From: Boseongicola sp. H5
GTDB lineage: Bacteria; Pseudomonadota; Alphaproteobacteria; Rhodobacterales; Rhodobacteraceae
Assembly (NCBI GenBank): GCA_020622165.1
Contig: JACNMN010000006.1
Span: forward strand, 1-64,000
Reading direction: 5' to 3'
DNA: 64,000 nucleotides
Made by a program: the position numbers and the translations under genes. This document shows, one piece after another, positions 8,693 to 20,713 of the stretch (position 1 is its first letter; every line of letters begins with the position of its first letter). The notes below the pieces were generated by a model, which saw nothing but the letters and a program-made list of their open reading frames with translations, had not been told where the DNA came from and ran no database searches.

Positions 8693-9880
8693 TCAAAGCG
8701 CGCCTAGCGCCTGCGAAAAATCGGCCTTCAGCAGATCGATCTCCTCGATCCCGACGGAAACTCGGAAAAACCCCTCGGTCATGCCAAGCGCCTCCCGCGC
8801 GCCCGGCGTCAGCGCCCGATGGGAGGAACTGGCCGGGTGGGACACCGTTGTGCCCACATCGCCAAGCGTCGGCGCAAAGGCCAGTTGCGGCACGGCCTCG
8901 ATCATGCGGTTGGCCTCGGCGCGGCCGCCGCGGATGACGAAGCTGAGCATGTTGCCATCGCGCCCGCCCAACAGGCTTTGCGCGCGCGCGTGGTCCGGGT
9001 GGTCGCTTCGGCCCGGATAGATCACCGTCTCCACGCCCGGAAGCTGCGCCAGATGGTCGGCAAGGGCGCGGGCATTGGCCTCCGCCCGGTCAAAGCGGAG
9101 CGGAAAGGTATAGAGCCCTCGCTCGGCCATCCAGCAATCATAGGGGCTGGGCGTCATGCCCGCGGTGGTGGCGAAATCATAGATCGCCCTGCGATGCTCG
9201 GGGTTTCTTGCAGCCGCATAGCCAAGCGTCACATCGGAATGCCCGGCCAGCAGTTTGGTCACCGAATGGATCACCAGATCGGCACCGTGATCGAAGGGCT
9301 TGTAGCCGATCGGCGTGGTGAAGGTGTTGTCCACCATCAGGAGTACGCCGCGATCCCGGGCCATGGCGGCTATCCCCTCCATATCGGCCACGCGCAGCGT
9401 CGGGTTGGAGACGACCTCCACAAGGATCAGCCGCGTTTCCGGCCGGATCGCGGCGGCCATGGCCCCGGCATCTGTCGGGTCGGCAAACGTCGCATGGATC
9501 CCGAAGCGCGGCAGATCCTGCGTCAGCATCCGCAGGGATCGGCCGTAAAGCTGATCGCCCCCCACAACATGATCGCCGGCTTTCAGCAGGCCCATCAGAA
9601 CCGCGGCAACCGCCGCCATTCCGGACCCCACGATCAGGCCGCCCTCGGCCCCCTCCAGCATGTCGATCTTGCTGGCCAGCACCTCGGCATTCGGGTGGCC
9701 CTCCCGCGCGTAGGTGTAGCCCTTCGCAGTGCCTTCGTATTGCGCGTCCAGCGCGTCCGGCGATGGCGAGGCATAGACGACGGAGGGCTGCAACGGCGTG
9801 ACGACGGCGCGGCTTACGCTGTCGGGAAAGGCCGTTCGGCGCACAAGAGTGCTGGGCGCGGAATTGGGTCGATCTTCCAT
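8693..9880 (-). CDS. Cys/Met-metabolism PLP-dependent enzyme (transsulfuration family)
   Basis: A 395-aa fold-type I PLP enzyme of the cystathionine gamma-synthase / O-succinylhomoserine sulfhydrylase / methionine gamma-lyase family. The Schiff-base lysine is Lys209 in HSVTKLLAGHSDV, the PLP-ring aspartate is Asp184 in VDNTF, and the cofactor-phosphate region is GSGMAAV. Which reaction it catalyses cannot be read from the sequence. The start chosen, MEDRPNSAP, has AGGA eight bases upstream; ATG 9889 and TTG 9898 lie in frame. It is the last gene of a minus-strand run after proA with a 114-base gap, so it may be co-transcribed. Confidence 0.85.
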   Translation of the reverse strand: MEDRPNSAPSTLVRRTAFPDSVSRAVVTPLQPSVVYASPSPDALDAQYEGTAKGYTYAREGHPNAEVLASKIDMLEGAEGGLIVGSGMAAVAAVLMGLLKAGDHVVGGDQLYGRSLRMLTQDLPRFGIHATFADPTDAGAMAAAIRPETRLILVEVVSNPTLRVADMEGIAAMARDRGVLLMVDNTFTTPIGYKPFDHGADLVIHSVTKLLAGHSDVTLGYAAARNPEHRRAIYDFATTAGMTPSPYDCWMAERGLYTFPLRFDRAEANARALADHLAQLPGVETVIYPGRSDHPDHARAQSLLGGRDGNMLSFVIRGGRAEANRMIEAVPQLAFAPTLGDVGTTVSHPASSSHRALTPGAREALGMTEGFFRVSVGIEEIDLLKADFSQALGAL

Positions 9881-9994
9881 GTCGGTCATCCTGAACAAGG
9901 CAAAGAGATTTCGGTTGTCACCTGCCCCTATGGGGCACAGCGGGCGAGGCCGGGGGGCTGCGCCGGTATCTGTCAGGCGGTGGGCCCTGCGCGA

Positions 9995-11263
9995 TCAGGG
10001 CCGCACGGTGCCATCGCCCCTTACCAGATACTTGAAGGAGGTCAGCTGTTCCGCCCCGACCGGCCCGCGGGCATGCAGCTTGCCCGTGGCAATCCCGATT
10101 TCGGCGCCCATGCCGAACTCGCCGCCATCGGCAAACTGGGTCGAGGCGTTGTGCATCAGGATCGCGCTGTCCAGCCGGGTGAAAAACCGCAGGGCGGCGG
10201 CATCGTCCTCGGTGACGATCGCATCGGTATGGTTCGAGCCGAAGGTGCGGATATGGGCAATGGCCCCGTCGATATCGTCGACCACCCGGGCGGCGATGAT
10301 CATGTCCAGAAACTCGCGCCCCCAGTCATCGGGGCCGGCGGGCACGGTGCCCTCGATCCCGCTCAGGGCCTCATCGGCGCGAACCTCCACCTTTGCGTTC
10401 AGGAGCGCCCTGATCACGCCCTGCCCGATCGTATCGGCCACATCGCGATGGATTAGCAGGCATTCCGCCGCGCCGCAGATACCGGTGCGCCGGGTTTTCG
10501 CATTGAGCGTGATCTTCAGCGCCTTTTCGGGGTCCGCCGCCGCATCGATATAGATATGGCAGATACCTTCGAGATGGGCGAAAACCGGCACGCGCGCTTC
10601 CCGCTGGACGAGGTCCACCAGCGTCCTGCCGCCACGCGGCACGATCACATCGACCGTCTCGGTCATCCTCAGCAGTTCCTGCACCGCCGCCCGGTCGCGG
10701 GTGGGCACACGCTGCACGGCGTCTTCGGGCAGGCCCGCCGCGCGCAGCCCGTCCTTCAGGCATTCCACCAGCACCGCCGAGGAATGAAAGCTTTCCGACC
10801 CGCCCCGCAGGATCACAGCATTGCCCGATTTCAGGCAAAGCGCGCCTGCATCCGCCGTGACATTCGGGCGGGATTCGTAGATCACGCCGATCACGCCAAT
10901 GGACGTGCGCACGCGGCTGATATGCAGCCCGCTCTCCATGTCCCATTCGGTGATGATCTGACCCACGGGGTCGGTCTGCGCGGCGACCGCGCGCACCCCG
11001 TCGATAATGCCTTGCACACGGGCTACATCCAGCATCAGCCGGTCGAGAAGTGCCGCACTCAGCCCCTTGTCGCGCGCATGTTCCATATCCCGCGCATTGG
11101 CGGCGACGATCTCGTCGCGACGCGCCCGGATTGCATCGGCCGCAGCCTCCAGCGCCGCCCGCTTTGCGTCTGGGGTGGCAAAGGCCAGTTCCAGGGCGGC
11201 GGCCTTGGCGCGCTGACCGATATCGGCCATCAGGGCGGGAATGTTGTCGGTCAGGTCTTTCAT
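9995..11263 (-). CDS. proA: Gamma-glutamyl phosphate reductase ProA
   Basis: A 422-aa member of the aldehyde-dehydrogenase superfamily. It reduces gamma-glutamyl phosphate to glutamate semialdehyde with NADPH, the second step of proline synthesis. The likely catalytic cysteine is Cys263 in [11 protein letters not shown]; the cofactor region includes YESRPNVT and [11 protein letters not shown]; the [20 protein letters not shown] segment near the C-terminus is diagnostic of ProA. It follows proB on the same strand after 73 bases, so both proline enzymes are made together. Length is normal. Confidence 0.96.
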   Translation of the reverse strand: MKDLTDNIPALMADIGQRAKAAALELAFATPDAKRAALEAAADAIRARRDEIVAANARDMEHARDKGLSAALLDRLMLDVARVQGIIDGVRAVAAQTDPVGQIITEWDMESGLHISRVRTSIGVIGVIYESRPNVTADAGALCLKSGNAVILRGGSESFHSSAVLVECLKDGLRAAGLPEDAVQRVPTRDRAAVQELLRMTETVDVIVPRGGRTLVDLVQREARVPVFAHLEGICHIYIDAAADPEKALKITLNAKTRRTGICGAAECLLIHRDVADTIGQGVIRALLNAKVEVRADEALSGIEGTVPAGPDDWGREFLDMIIAARVVDDIDGAIAHIRTFGSNHTDAIVTEDDAAALRFFTRLDSAILMHNASTQFADGGEFGMGAEIGIATGKLHARGPVGAEQLTSFKYLVRGDGTVRP

Positions 11264-11336
11264 GCGGGAAACCTTGTCGCGAGGGCACGGAGGTCACAGG
11301 ATATGCGGATTTGAGCCGGGAGGAAAGCCGGATGGC

Positions 11337-13630
<2,294 letters not shown>

Positions 13631-13788
13631 TTATTGGCCAGGAACACTGGAAACGGGGGTTCTTTCAAACCCTACGTCCAGCCGGGAGACCGGCAAGAAC
13701 GTGTCGTCGGGCGTATTCTCGCTCGATGGCACGGGCTCTCCTCCGGCGGCCGCGTGTCATCCCCAATGGTGCGGTGCCGGGAGACAAG

Positions 13789-13826
13789 AACGGCGCTGCC
13801 CTGTCCCTGGCAGCGCCGTTTCTTTT
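13789..13826. terminator. Intrinsic terminator, probably bidirectional, after tsf
   Basis: AACGGCGCTGCC (13789-13800) pairs perfectly over 12 bp with GGCAGCGCCGTT (13809-13820), with an eight-base loop. TTTCTTTTT follows on the plus strand; on the minus strand the stem is followed by the weaker TTCTTGTCT. It begins 31 bases after the tsf stop, so it most likely ends the rpsB-tsf message, and it would also stop any plus-strand transcript very efficiently. Confidence 0.8.
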
Positions 13827-13851
13827 TGCCAACCGCTGTCGGTTGCGGGTT

Positions 13852-14730
13852 TCAGCCCCCGGCTGCGGTCTTGGCGACCTCGGCGGCGAAATCCTCCTCG
13901 ACCTTCTCGATGCCTTCACCGACCTCAAGCCGGACAAAGCCGGTGATCTCGACGCCCGCCTCCTTGGCGGCGGCGCCGACCGTCAGGTCCGGGTTCACCA
14001 CGAATGCCTGATTGAGGAGCGTGACCTCGGACAGGAATTTCTTCATCCGGCCCACGATCATCTTTTCGATCACCGCTTCGGGCTTGCCGCTTTCCCGGGC
14101 GATATCCATCTGAACCTGCTTCTCTTTCTCGACGAACGCCGGGTCCAGATCGGCTTCGGAGAGGGAGGCGGGGTTCACGGCGGCCACATGCATGGCAACC
14201 TGACGGGCAAAGCCTTCATCGCTGCCGGTCATCGCGACCAGCACGCCGATCTTGCCCATGCCCTCGGCAGCAGCGTTATGAACATAGGATACGACCTTGT
14301 CGCCGGACAGTTTCTCCATCCGCCGCAGCGCCATGTTTTCACCGATGGTGGCAATCTTGGCGGTGACGGTCTCCTCGACGGTCTTGCCGCCCAGATCGGC
14401 GGCTTTCAACGCGTCCAGATCGGCGGCGCCGGTGGCCACGGCCGCGATGCGGGCGACCATGTCCTGAAACTCGGCGTTCTTGGCCACGAAATCGGTCTCG
14501 GAGTTGACCTCGACGGCCACGCCGGTACCCCCGTCAACCGCAACGGCCACCAGACCTTCGGCTGCGGTACGGCCGGATTTCTTGGCTGCCTTGGCCAGAC
14601 CCTTGGTGCGCAGCCAGTCGACGGCCGCCTCCATGTCGCCATCGGTTTCGGTCAACGCCTTCTTGGCGTCCATCATGCCTGCGCCCGTGCTGTCGCGCAG
14701 CTCTTTCACCATTGCAGCGGTAATCGCCAT
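13852..14730 (-). CDS. tsf: Translation elongation factor Ts
   Basis: A 292-aa guanine-nucleotide exchange factor for EF-Tu. The N-terminal UBA-like module contains the family signature [16 protein letters not shown] (11-26); the core has [13 protein letters not shown], whose TDFVAKN motif contacts EF-Tu. Length is typical for alphaproteobacteria. It follows rpsB on the same strand after a 79-base gap containing a hairpin, the standard rpsB-tsf arrangement, and is followed by a strong terminator. Confidence 0.97.
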   Translation of the reverse strand: MAITAAMVKELRDSTGAGMMDAKKALTETDGDMEAAVDWLRTKGLAKAAKKSGRTAAEGLVAVAVDGGTGVAVEVNSETDFVAKNAEFQDMVARIAAVATGAADLDALKAADLGGKTVEETVTAKIATIGENMALRRMEKLSGDKVVSYVHNAAAEGMGKIGVLVAMTGSDEGFARQVAMHVAAVNPASLSEADLDPAFVEKEKQVQMDIARESGKPEAVIEKMIVGRMKKFLSEVTLLNQAFVVNPDLTVGAAAKEAGVEITGFVRLEVGEGIEKVEEDFAAEVAKTAAGG

Positions 14731-14765
14731 GGGAGTGATCTCCTGATCTTGTCGTATGCGGCGGA

Positions 14766-14787
14766 TGGGCCGGGCGTACCCGGCCCA
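14766..14787 (-). promoter_or_regulatory. Hairpin between rpsB and tsf
   Basis: TGGGCCGGG (14766-14774) pairs perfectly with CCCGGCCCA (14779-14787) around CGTA. No U-run follows. It probably protects the rpsB 3' end or tunes tsf expression relative to rpsB; the role is inferred. Confidence 0.5.
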
Positions 14788-14809
14788 GATGTCAGTGGCG
14801 TGACGGCCC

Positions 14810-15661
14810 TCAGGCCTTTGCCTCTTCCTCGGCGGCGGGCTCGGCTGCGGCAGCCGGGGCCTCCTCGGCGGGGGCCTCTTCGACGGCAGGCACCGCTTCG
14901 GCCGGCGTTTCGGTCAGCGCGTCTTCGACGCTGCCCTCTTCCAGCGCGCCCAGATCCACGCCCGCGCCTTCCATCTGCGCGGTCATCCCGTCAAGTGCGG
15001 CCCGGCTGATCAGATCGCAGTAAAGCGCGATGGCGCGCGCGGCGTCGTCATTGCCGGGGATAATGTAATCGACACCGTCGGGGGAACAGTTGGTATCGAC
15101 CACCGCCACGACCGGGATACCCAGTTTCTTGGCTTCGAGGATGGCCAGATCTTCCTTGTTGACATCGATCACGAAAATCAGGTCGGGCAGACCGCCCATC
15201 TCGCGGATGCCGCCAAGGGAGGCTTGCAGCTTGGTCTGGTCGCGTTCCATGCCAAGACGTTCCTTCTTGGTCAGGCCCTCGGTGCCCTGCTCCATGGCCT
15301 CGTCGATCTGCTTCAGCCGGTTGATCGAGTTGGAGACGGTTTTCCAGTTGGTGAGCGTTCCGCCCAGCCAGCGATGGTTCATGTAGAACTGCGCGCACCG
15401 CTCTGCAGCGTCGGCGATGGGTTTCTGCGCCTGACGCTTGGTGCCCACGAAGAGAATACGGCCGCCTTTGGCGACGGTATCCCGCACCGCGTTCAGGGCT
15501 GCGTCCAGCATCGGCACGGTCTGGGTCAGGTCGAGAATGTGGATACCATTGCGCGCGCCATAGATGAACTCGCCCATGCGGGGGTTCCAGCGTTGCGTCT
15601 GGTGGCCGAAGTGAACGCCAGCTTCCAAGAGCTGACGCATGGAGAAATCAGGGAGCGCCAT
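14810..15661 (-). CDS. rpsB: 30S ribosomal protein S2
   Basis: A 283-aa ribosomal protein. The conserved core (1-~230) opens [20 protein letters not shown] and includes [19 protein letters not shown] and [11 protein letters not shown] ~50-residue Ala/Glu/Pro-rich tail from about 233 is longer than in E. coli S2 (241 aa), as is common in Rhodobacterales. The frame is open 60 codons upstream of the chosen ATG, but that part is the gene's leader. It heads the rpsB-tsf operon; the psuK gene is divergent. Confidence 0.97.
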   Translation of the reverse strand: MALPDFSMRQLLEAGVHFGHQTQRWNPRMGEFIYGARNGIHILDLTQTVPMLDAALNAVRDTVAKGGRILFVGTKRQAQKPIADAAERCAQFYMNHRWLGGTLTNWKTVSNSINRLKQIDEAMEQGTEGLTKKERLGMERDQTKLQASLGGIREMGGLPDLIFVIDVNKEDLAILEAKKLGIPVVAVVDTNCSPDGVDYIIPGNDDAARAIALYCDLISRAALDGMTAQMEGAGVDLGALEEGSVEDALTETPAEAVPAVEEAPAEEAPAAAAEPAAEEEAKA

Positions 15662-15924
15662 GTCCAATGTTCCTTTTCCGGTTTGCGCCTCGGCGAAGGA
15701 ATAGGACGGATGTCCAACCGGTGGACCGAACGGGGATGTCTCCCCCGAAGGCCCGCCTTCGCCTGTGAAGTGCGCGCCAGATAGGCCGTTTCGGGGCCGG
15801 GCGCAAGCCCCATGCTTGGGCGGGACGTGTACGGCGGGCAAGAGGTGCAGCGCGCAGGCAAACTCGACAAGCGAGGATGCATCGGGGCATGGACGTGCAG
15901 AACGCGGGCGGATAGGAAAGCCGG

Positions 15925-16806
15925 ATGAGTGTTCGGCCTGATATCCTGTGCATTGGTTCGGTTCTGTGGGACGTGATCGGCCGGTCGGATCTGGCGATGG
16001 TCGCAGGCAATGACAAACCGGGCCGGATCAGCCGGATCCCGGGCGGCGTGGCGCTGAACATCGCGATGACGTTGCGACGGTTCGACCTGACGCCCGCCTT
16101 GATCTCGGTTGTCGGCCGCGATGCGGAAGGCCATGCGCTGCTGGCCGAATGCGGCCAGATGGGTCTTGTGACCGAGCATGTGCTGATCGACCCGGATCTG
16201 CCCACCGATCAGTATATGGCCATCGAGGCGCGGGGCGATCTGATCGCGGCGATTGCGGATGCCCATTCCCTGGAGGCGGCGGGTGCCCGGATCCTGGCGC
16301 CGCTCAGCGACGGGCGGCTTGGCGATCACCGCGCGCCATGGTCCGGGCTGATCGCGATCGACGGCAACCTGACGGAGGCGCTTTTGTCGGAGATCGCGGA
16401 AAGCCCCGCCTTTGCCGCGGGCGATTTGCGGATCGCGCCTGCCTCCCCCGGCAAGGCCGAACGCCTCAAACCCCTGATGGGCCATCCGCGCGCCACGCTT
16501 TACGTGAATTGCGAAGAGGCCGGATTGCTGACCGGTACGGCGCCGGACACCGCCCGGGAGGCCGTCAGCGCGATGCTGGCCGCGGGCACGCGGCGGGTGC
16601 TGGTGACGAACGGCCCGGGCAGCGCGGCCTTCGGCATCGATACGGAGGTGTTGGTCTGCGACCCGCCGCGCGTCGATGCAAGGCGGGTCACTGGCGCGGG
16701 CGATACCTTCATGGCGGCCCATATCGCCGCCGAAGCCCGCGGCGTGGCGCCGGGAGATGCCCTGAAACAGGCGGTCAAGGCCGCCGCGGATTATGTGGCT
16801 GGATAG
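15925..16806 (+). CDS. psuK: PfkB-family sugar kinase, probably pseudouridine kinase
   Basis: A 293-aa ribokinase-fold kinase. The N-terminal signature is [13 protein letters not shown], the substrate region [11 protein letters not shown], and the C-terminal ATP/catalytic motif TGAGDTF (256-262) with catalytic base Asp260. The family phosphorylates sugars or nucleosides; pseudouridine is inferred because the next gene, six bases away, is the pseudouridine-5'-phosphate glycosidase. Together they would convert pseudouridine from RNA turnover to uracil and ribose 5-phosphate. Confidence 0.85.
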   Translation: MSVRPDILCIGSVLWDVIGRSDLAMVAGNDKPGRISRIPGGVALNIAMTLRRFDLTPALISVVGRDAEGHALLAECGQMGLVTEHVLIDPDLPTDQYMAIEARGDLIAAIADAHSLEAAGARILAPLSDGRLGDHRAPWSGLIAIDGNLTEALLSEIAESPAFAAGDLRIAPASPGKAERLKPLMGHPRATLYVNCEEAGLLTGTAPDTAREAVSAMLAAGTRRVLVTNGPGSAAFGIDTEVLVCDPPRVDARRVTGAGDTFMAAHIAAEARGVAPGDALKQAVKAAADYVAG

Positions 16807-16812
16807 AACATC

Positions 16813-17724
16813 ATGAACGATATCATTGTCTTGTCGCGCGACGTTCAGGCCGCTTTCGATGCAGGCGCACCTGTTGTGGCCCTGGAAAGCACGATCATCA
16901 CCCACGGCATGCCCTATCCGCAGAACCTGCAGACCGCGACGGCGGTGGAGGCGGAGGTCAGGGCCGCGGGCGCCGTGCCGGCGACCATCGCGGTCATGAA
17001 CGGCAAGATACGGATCGGTCTGGACCCCGCGGAGCTTGATGCTCTGGCGCAAACCCCCGACGCGATGAAGCTGAGTCGTGCGGATCTGGCGGTGGCGCTT
17101 GCCTCGGGCGCGGTCGGGGCCACCACTGTCGCGGCGACGATGATCTGTGCCGCGCGCGCCGGCATCGAGGTTTTTGCAACCGGCGGTATCGGCGGAGTGC
17201 ATCAGGGTGCGGAGCGGAGTTTCGACATCTCCGCGGATCTGCGGGAGCTGTCCGAAACGCCGGTGACCGTGGTGGCGGCGGGCGCCAAGGCGATCCTCGA
17301 TCTGCCGAAGACGCTGGAGGTGCTGGAAACCTTGGGCGTGCCCGTGATCGCCTTCGGGCAGGATGCGTTCCCCGCCTTCTGGTCCCGCGACAGCGGGCTG
17401 ACCGCGCCGCTCAGAATGGAGAGCGCCGCCGAGATCGCGGTGTCCCACCGGATGCGGGCGGCCCTTGGCCTGCCGGGCGGCCAGCTTGTGGCCAACCCGA
17501 TCCCCAAAGGCGACGAGCTGCCGCGCGAGATGCTGGCGCCGCTCATCGCCCAAAGCCAGGCCGAAGCCGCCGCCCAAGGGGTGACCGGCAAGGCGGTGAC
17601 CCCGTTCCTCTTGCAACGCCTGTTCGAGCTGACCGATGGCCTCTCGTTGCGTGCCAATATCGCGCTGGTGATGAACAATGCGCGGCTTGCGGCCGGTATC
17701 GCGGCGGAATTGGCGGCGCGCTAG
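16813..17724 (+). CDS. psuG: Pseudouridine-5'-phosphate glycosidase
   Basis: A 303-aa enzyme that splits the C-C glycosidic bond of pseudouridine 5'-phosphate to give uracil and ribose 5-phosphate. Family landmarks are ALESTIITHGMPYPQN near the start, the KLSRADL segment, VFATGGIGGVHQGAE and the ISADLRELSETPV region. Length matches E. coli PsuG (YeiN). It directly follows the PfkB kinase. No uptake transporter or nucleoside regulator is adjacent, so the pair probably salvages internally produced pseudouridine. Confidence 0.93.
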   Translation: MNDIIVLSRDVQAAFDAGAPVVALESTIITHGMPYPQNLQTATAVEAEVRAAGAVPATIAVMNGKIRIGLDPAELDALAQTPDAMKLSRADLAVALASGAVGATTVAATMICAARAGIEVFATGGIGGVHQGAERSFDISADLRELSETPVTVVAAGAKAILDLPKTLEVLETLGVPVIAFGQDAFPAFWSRDSGLTAPLRMESAAEIAVSHRMRAALGLPGGQLVANPIPKGDELPREMLAPLIAQSQAEAAAQGVTGKAVTPFLLQRLFELTDGLSLRANIALVMNNARLAAGIAAELAAR

Positions 17725-17797
17725 ATCATCCGCTGCTTGTGTGGCTGCGACAAGCCGCTTAAATGATATGTCTATGCGCCCTTATTACGGCTGACGG

Positions 17798-18535
17798 ATG
17801 CAATTGCCCGAATCCTCTCCACCGCCCCGGCGCGGTTTTTTTGCTTCGCTGCGCGGGAACTTCCTGACCGGCCTGGTGGTGATCGCGCCGATCGGGCTGA
17901 CCGCATGGCTGATCTGGTCTGTGGTGGGCTGGGTCGACGGGTGGGTTCTGCCGTTCATCCCGACAGCCTACAACCCGGTTCTGTTGATCCGTGAGTATAC
18001 CGGGCTTGAGGTCGATGTGCGCGGTCTGGGCGTGGCGACATTTCTGGTTTTCACCGTCATCGTGGGCTGGATCGCCAAGGGGCTGATCGGGCGTTCAATG
18101 ATCAAATGGGCCGAGTCGGTCGTGCTCAGCATTCCGGGCGTGCGCAGCATCTATTCCGGCCTGAAGCAGATCGTCGAAACGGTTCTGGCGCAGGGAGAGG
18201 CCAATTTCGACAAGGCCTGCCTTGTGGAGTATCCGCGCAAGGGCATCTGGGCGATTGCCTTCATCTCGACCAATGCCAAGGGTGAGATCGCGGCAACCAA
18301 TGAAAACGACATGGTGTCGGTCTTCCTGCCGACCACGCCGAACCCCACCTCGGGCTTTCTGTTGTTCGTGCCGCGCGCGGATGTGCAGATTCTGAGCATG
18401 AGCGTCGAGGACGCGGCAAAACTGGTGATCTCCGCCGGTCTGGTCTACCCCAACGGGCAGGACCCATCGGCCCCGCCGGAAATCGGTCCCGCCAAGACGG
18501 CCGGCCCGGAAAAAACGCCCGACGCGGCGGAGTAA
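17798..18535 (+). CDS. DUF502-family inner-membrane protein
   Basis: A 245-aa protein with two clear TM helices (LTGLVVIAPIGLTAWLIWSVV at ~24-45 and LGVATFLVFTVIVGWIAKGL at ~75-95), then a soluble domain containing SIPGVRSIYSGLKQIVETV and an NPTSGFLLFVPRADV segment typical of DUF502. The tail is Pro/Ala-rich and low-complexity. The molecular function of DUF502 is not established. It follows psuG after 73 bases on the same strand and may be co-transcribed, but a functional link is not implied. Confidence 0.85.
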   Translation: MQLPESSPPPRRGFFASLRGNFLTGLVVIAPIGLTAWLIWSVVGWVDGWVLPFIPTAYNPVLLIREYTGLEVDVRGLGVATFLVFTVIVGWIAKGLIGRSMIKWAESVVLSIPGVRSIYSGLKQIVETVLAQGEANFDKACLVEYPRKGIWAIAFISTNAKGEIAATNENDMVSVFLPTTPNPTSGFLLFVPRADVQILSMSVEDAAKLVISAGLVYPNGQDPSAPPEIGPAKTAGPEKTPDAAE

Positions 18536-18563
18536 TCTCCGCCCCGCGACGACGGGGCGCGCG

Positions 18564-20378
18564 CTACTCCGCCTCCTCGTACCACCACACATCGGGATGG
18601 AAGTTCAGAAAATCGCCGTAGATCGGCAGCGTCCCGGGATAGCGCAACTCCCGCACATGGGCGATCCGCGAGACGGGGGAATGCCAGATCGGGATCACAT
18701 GACGCCCGGAGGTCAGAACCCGGTCCAGTGCGCGGACGGCGGCCTGATAATCCTCCAGGTTGTCCGATGTCAGCATGCGGTCGATCATCGCCTCGATCGC
18801 CGGGTTGCACACGCCCATCAGATTGCGGGAGCCCTGGGTTTCGGCCATCTCGCAGCCCCAATAGAGCCGTTGTTCATTGCCGGGGCTCAAGGACAGGCCC
18901 CGTCGATAATAGGTCATGTCGAAATCGAACGCATCGGTGCGTTCACGGTACTGCGCGCTGTCGACGGTGGAAATGCGGGGGCTGATCCCGAGCCGGGAGA
19001 GCGCCTCCACGTAGATATTGATAATCGACTGGTTTTCCGAAGACCCCTGTTGCAGCAGGATCTCGAAGCTGAAGGGCTCCCCGTCGGGGCCGACCATGAC
19101 GCCGTTTTCGATGGAATAGCCAGCCTCCTCCATCAGGGAAAGCGCGGCGCGGGTTCCGGCGCGATTGGCCTCCGACCCGTCCGAGACAGGCATTTCATAA
19201 CCTTCCAGCGCACCGGGCAGCAGCGTATCCGCGAAAGGCTCCAGAAACTCGGCCACGCGGCCTTGCGCCGGTCCGGACTCCATGCCGAGAACCGAGTTCG
19301 CGAAATAGGACGTGATGCGCGGTTCGGAGCCGCCGTTGATCGTCTGGTTGATGAACTCGAAATTGAATGCCTGGATCATCGCCTCGCGCACCCGCCAGTC
19401 CTCGAAGGCCGGAGTGCGGCCGTTCATCACAAAGCCGGTCATGCCGGTCGGGCGCTGATGCGGGATGAGCGATTTCACGACCTCGCCGGACTGGACGCGC
19501 GGGAAATCGTAATTCTGTTCCCAGTTCGCGGCATTGGTCTCCCTGATCGTGTTGATGAGGCCCGAGGTGAACGCCTCGAACATCGCGGTGGCGTCGCCGA
19601 AGAACTCCAGCCGTACCTCGTCGATCACGTTCGTGCCGCGCCGGAAGGGCAGATCCGCGCCCCAGTAGTCCGGATTGCGCGTGAGGGAGACATAGCGGCC
19701 CGCTTCGTAATCGGTGATCACATAGGGCGCGCTTGTGATCGGTACGATGTCGAGCCCGCTGGTGGCGAAATCCACGCCATCCCATTGCGCGGCCTTCAGG
19801 ATCGGACGCATCCCCATCAGCAGGGCCATTTCCCGATTGGCCTCGACAAAGGTGATCCGGATGCCGCGTTCGCCCACCGGCTCGATGGCGGCGACGTTTT
19901 CCCACGCACTGCGATAGCGCGGATGACCCTCGCTGCCGAGCGTCTCGTAAGACCAGATCACATCCTCCACCGTGACCGGGCTGCCATCGGAAAACCGCGC
20001 CTCGGGCCGCAGATGGAACTCGACCCACAGCCCCTCCGGATCGGCCTCGACCGATTCGGCCAGCAGACCGTAAAGGGTGAAGGGTTCGCCATAGGATCTT
20101 CCCATCAGCGATTCGTAGGCCAGAAACCGCAACTGCCAAGGGACGCTGCCCAGCCGGCTGTGCGGGTTCAGACTGTCGAAGCTGCCGACCTCGCCGGTCA
20201 CCACGCGCCCGCCGGTCGGGGCATCGGGGTTGGCATAAGGCAGATGCGCAAAATCTGGTGGCAATGCCGGGTCACCATACATAGCGATGCCATGCTGCGG
20301 CTCGGCCCAAGCTGTAGTGCCGAGAATCGCGATCGCCCCTAAAGTGGCGAAAAATCTGGTGAAACAATCTGCGCGCAT
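18564..20378 (-). CDS. Extracellular solute-binding protein, family 5 (peptide-type ABC)
   Basis: A 604-aa periplasmic binding protein. The signal peptide (1-~25, cut after AWA) is followed by the SBP_bac_5 fold; YANPDAPTGGRVVTGEVGSFDSLNP and the W-rich KAAQWDGVDFATSG region resemble YejA/oligopeptide-binding proteins. No permease or ATPase gene is next to it in this window, unlike the usual yejABEF order; its minus-strand downstream side is taken by a convergent gene, so partners must be elsewhere or it works alone. The start MRADCF gives the signal peptide; a longer frame upstream is ignored. Confidence 0.85.
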   Translation of the reverse strand: MRADCFTRFFATLGAIAILGTTAWAEPQHGIAMYGDPALPPDFAHLPYANPDAPTGGRVVTGEVGSFDSLNPHSRLGSVPWQLRFLAYESLMGRSYGEPFTLYGLLAESVEADPEGLWVEFHLRPEARFSDGSPVTVEDVIWSYETLGSEGHPRYRSAWENVAAIEPVGERGIRITFVEANREMALLMGMRPILKAAQWDGVDFATSGLDIVPITSAPYVITDYEAGRYVSLTRNPDYWGADLPFRRGTNVIDEVRLEFFGDATAMFEAFTSGLINTIRETNAANWEQNYDFPRVQSGEVVKSLIPHQRPTGMTGFVMNGRTPAFEDWRVREAMIQAFNFEFINQTINGGSEPRITSYFANSVLGMESGPAQGRVAEFLEPFADTLLPGALEGYEMPVSDGSEANRAGTRAALSLMEEAGYSIENGVMVGPDGEPFSFEILLQQGSSENQSIINIYVEALSRLGISPRISTVDSAQYRERTDAFDFDMTYYRRGLSLSPGNEQRLYWGCEMAETQGSRNLMGVCNPAIEAMIDRMLTSDNLEDYQAAVRALDRVLTSGRHVIPIWHSPVSRIAHVRELRYPGTLPIYGDFLNFHPDVWWYEEAE

Positions 20379-20457
20379 CTGTGGACAATCCTCTGATTGC
20401 TTTGTTTGCCTGTGAGGCAACGCTATCCCCGCCATGGGACCATTACAAACTTTTCGG

Positions 20458-20486
20458 TTGGACTCTGAGCAAGCCATTGCTTATAA
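20458..20486 (+). promoter_or_regulatory. Sigma-70-type promoter of candidate sRNA
   Basis: TTGGAC (-35, 20458-20463) and TTATAA (-10, 20481-20486) are separated by exactly 17 bases. Transcription would begin near 20493, about 75 bases before an intrinsic terminator. Confidence 0.65.
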
Positions 20487-20492
20487 AGATGT

Positions 20493-20568
20493 CACTGCTC
20501 GATAGGTTTCTTGCCTGTATGAAACCTGCCTCAATAACTTAACGCCGGCTTCGTGCCGGCGTTTTTTT
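20493..20568 (+). ncRNA. Candidate ~75-nt small RNA
   Basis: After the promoter the predicted transcript contains a perfect 7-bp stem-loop AGGTTTC/GAAACCT (20504-20527) with a ten-base loop, an unpaired CAATAACTT segment, and a terminator hairpin. No reading frame of useful length fits in it, and the gene upstream runs on the opposite strand, so the terminator has no coding gene to serve. It matches the architecture of Hfq-binding trans-acting sRNAs (short, structured, U-tail). I do not recognise it as a named RNA family. Confidence 0.6.
20541..20568 (+). terminator. Intrinsic terminator of the candidate sRNA
   Basis: AACGCCGGC (20541-20549) pairs perfectly with GCCGGCGTT (20555-20563) around TTCGT, followed by seven T's (20562-20568, sharing the last stem bases). 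It is the strongest intrinsic terminator in the window on the plus strand. Confidence 0.9.
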
Positions 20569-20713
20569 GTGCCCGGCCGGGAGACCCCGTTAACCCCGCT
20601 GCGGAGGGTGGCGCGCCGGTGGCGGGCCCCGCAAGTCTGCGTGAGCGGCGCTGTTCATTTTGCAGATGCAGCATTATGCTGGCAGCAGCGCAAATCAGAC
20701 GGAGCTTTCGCCC

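Larger units (their letters stand above)
20379..20713. other. Intergenic region with an sRNA-like unit
   Basis: This stretch separates the divergently transcribed solute-binding protein gene (minus) and bdhA (plus). It holds no protein gene. Its main content is a plus-strand promoter, hairpin and terminator (20458-20568). The remainder up to bdhA (20569-20713) is GC-rich and presumably carries the bdhA promoter. Confidence 0.6.

Noticed and set aside
13650-13680. tRNA T-arm-like sequence GGTTCTTTCAAACC
   Set aside because: No acceptor stem, anticodon arm or D arm can be fitted around it.
15526-17616. A 696-codon minus-strand frame across rpsB, psuK and psuG
   Set aside because: It runs antisense to psuK/psuG and out of frame through rpsB; composition is not protein-like.
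18597-20342. A 581-codon plus-strand frame opposite the solute-binding protein
   Set aside because: Shadow frame; the minus strand encodes a signal peptide and an SBP_bac_5 protein.
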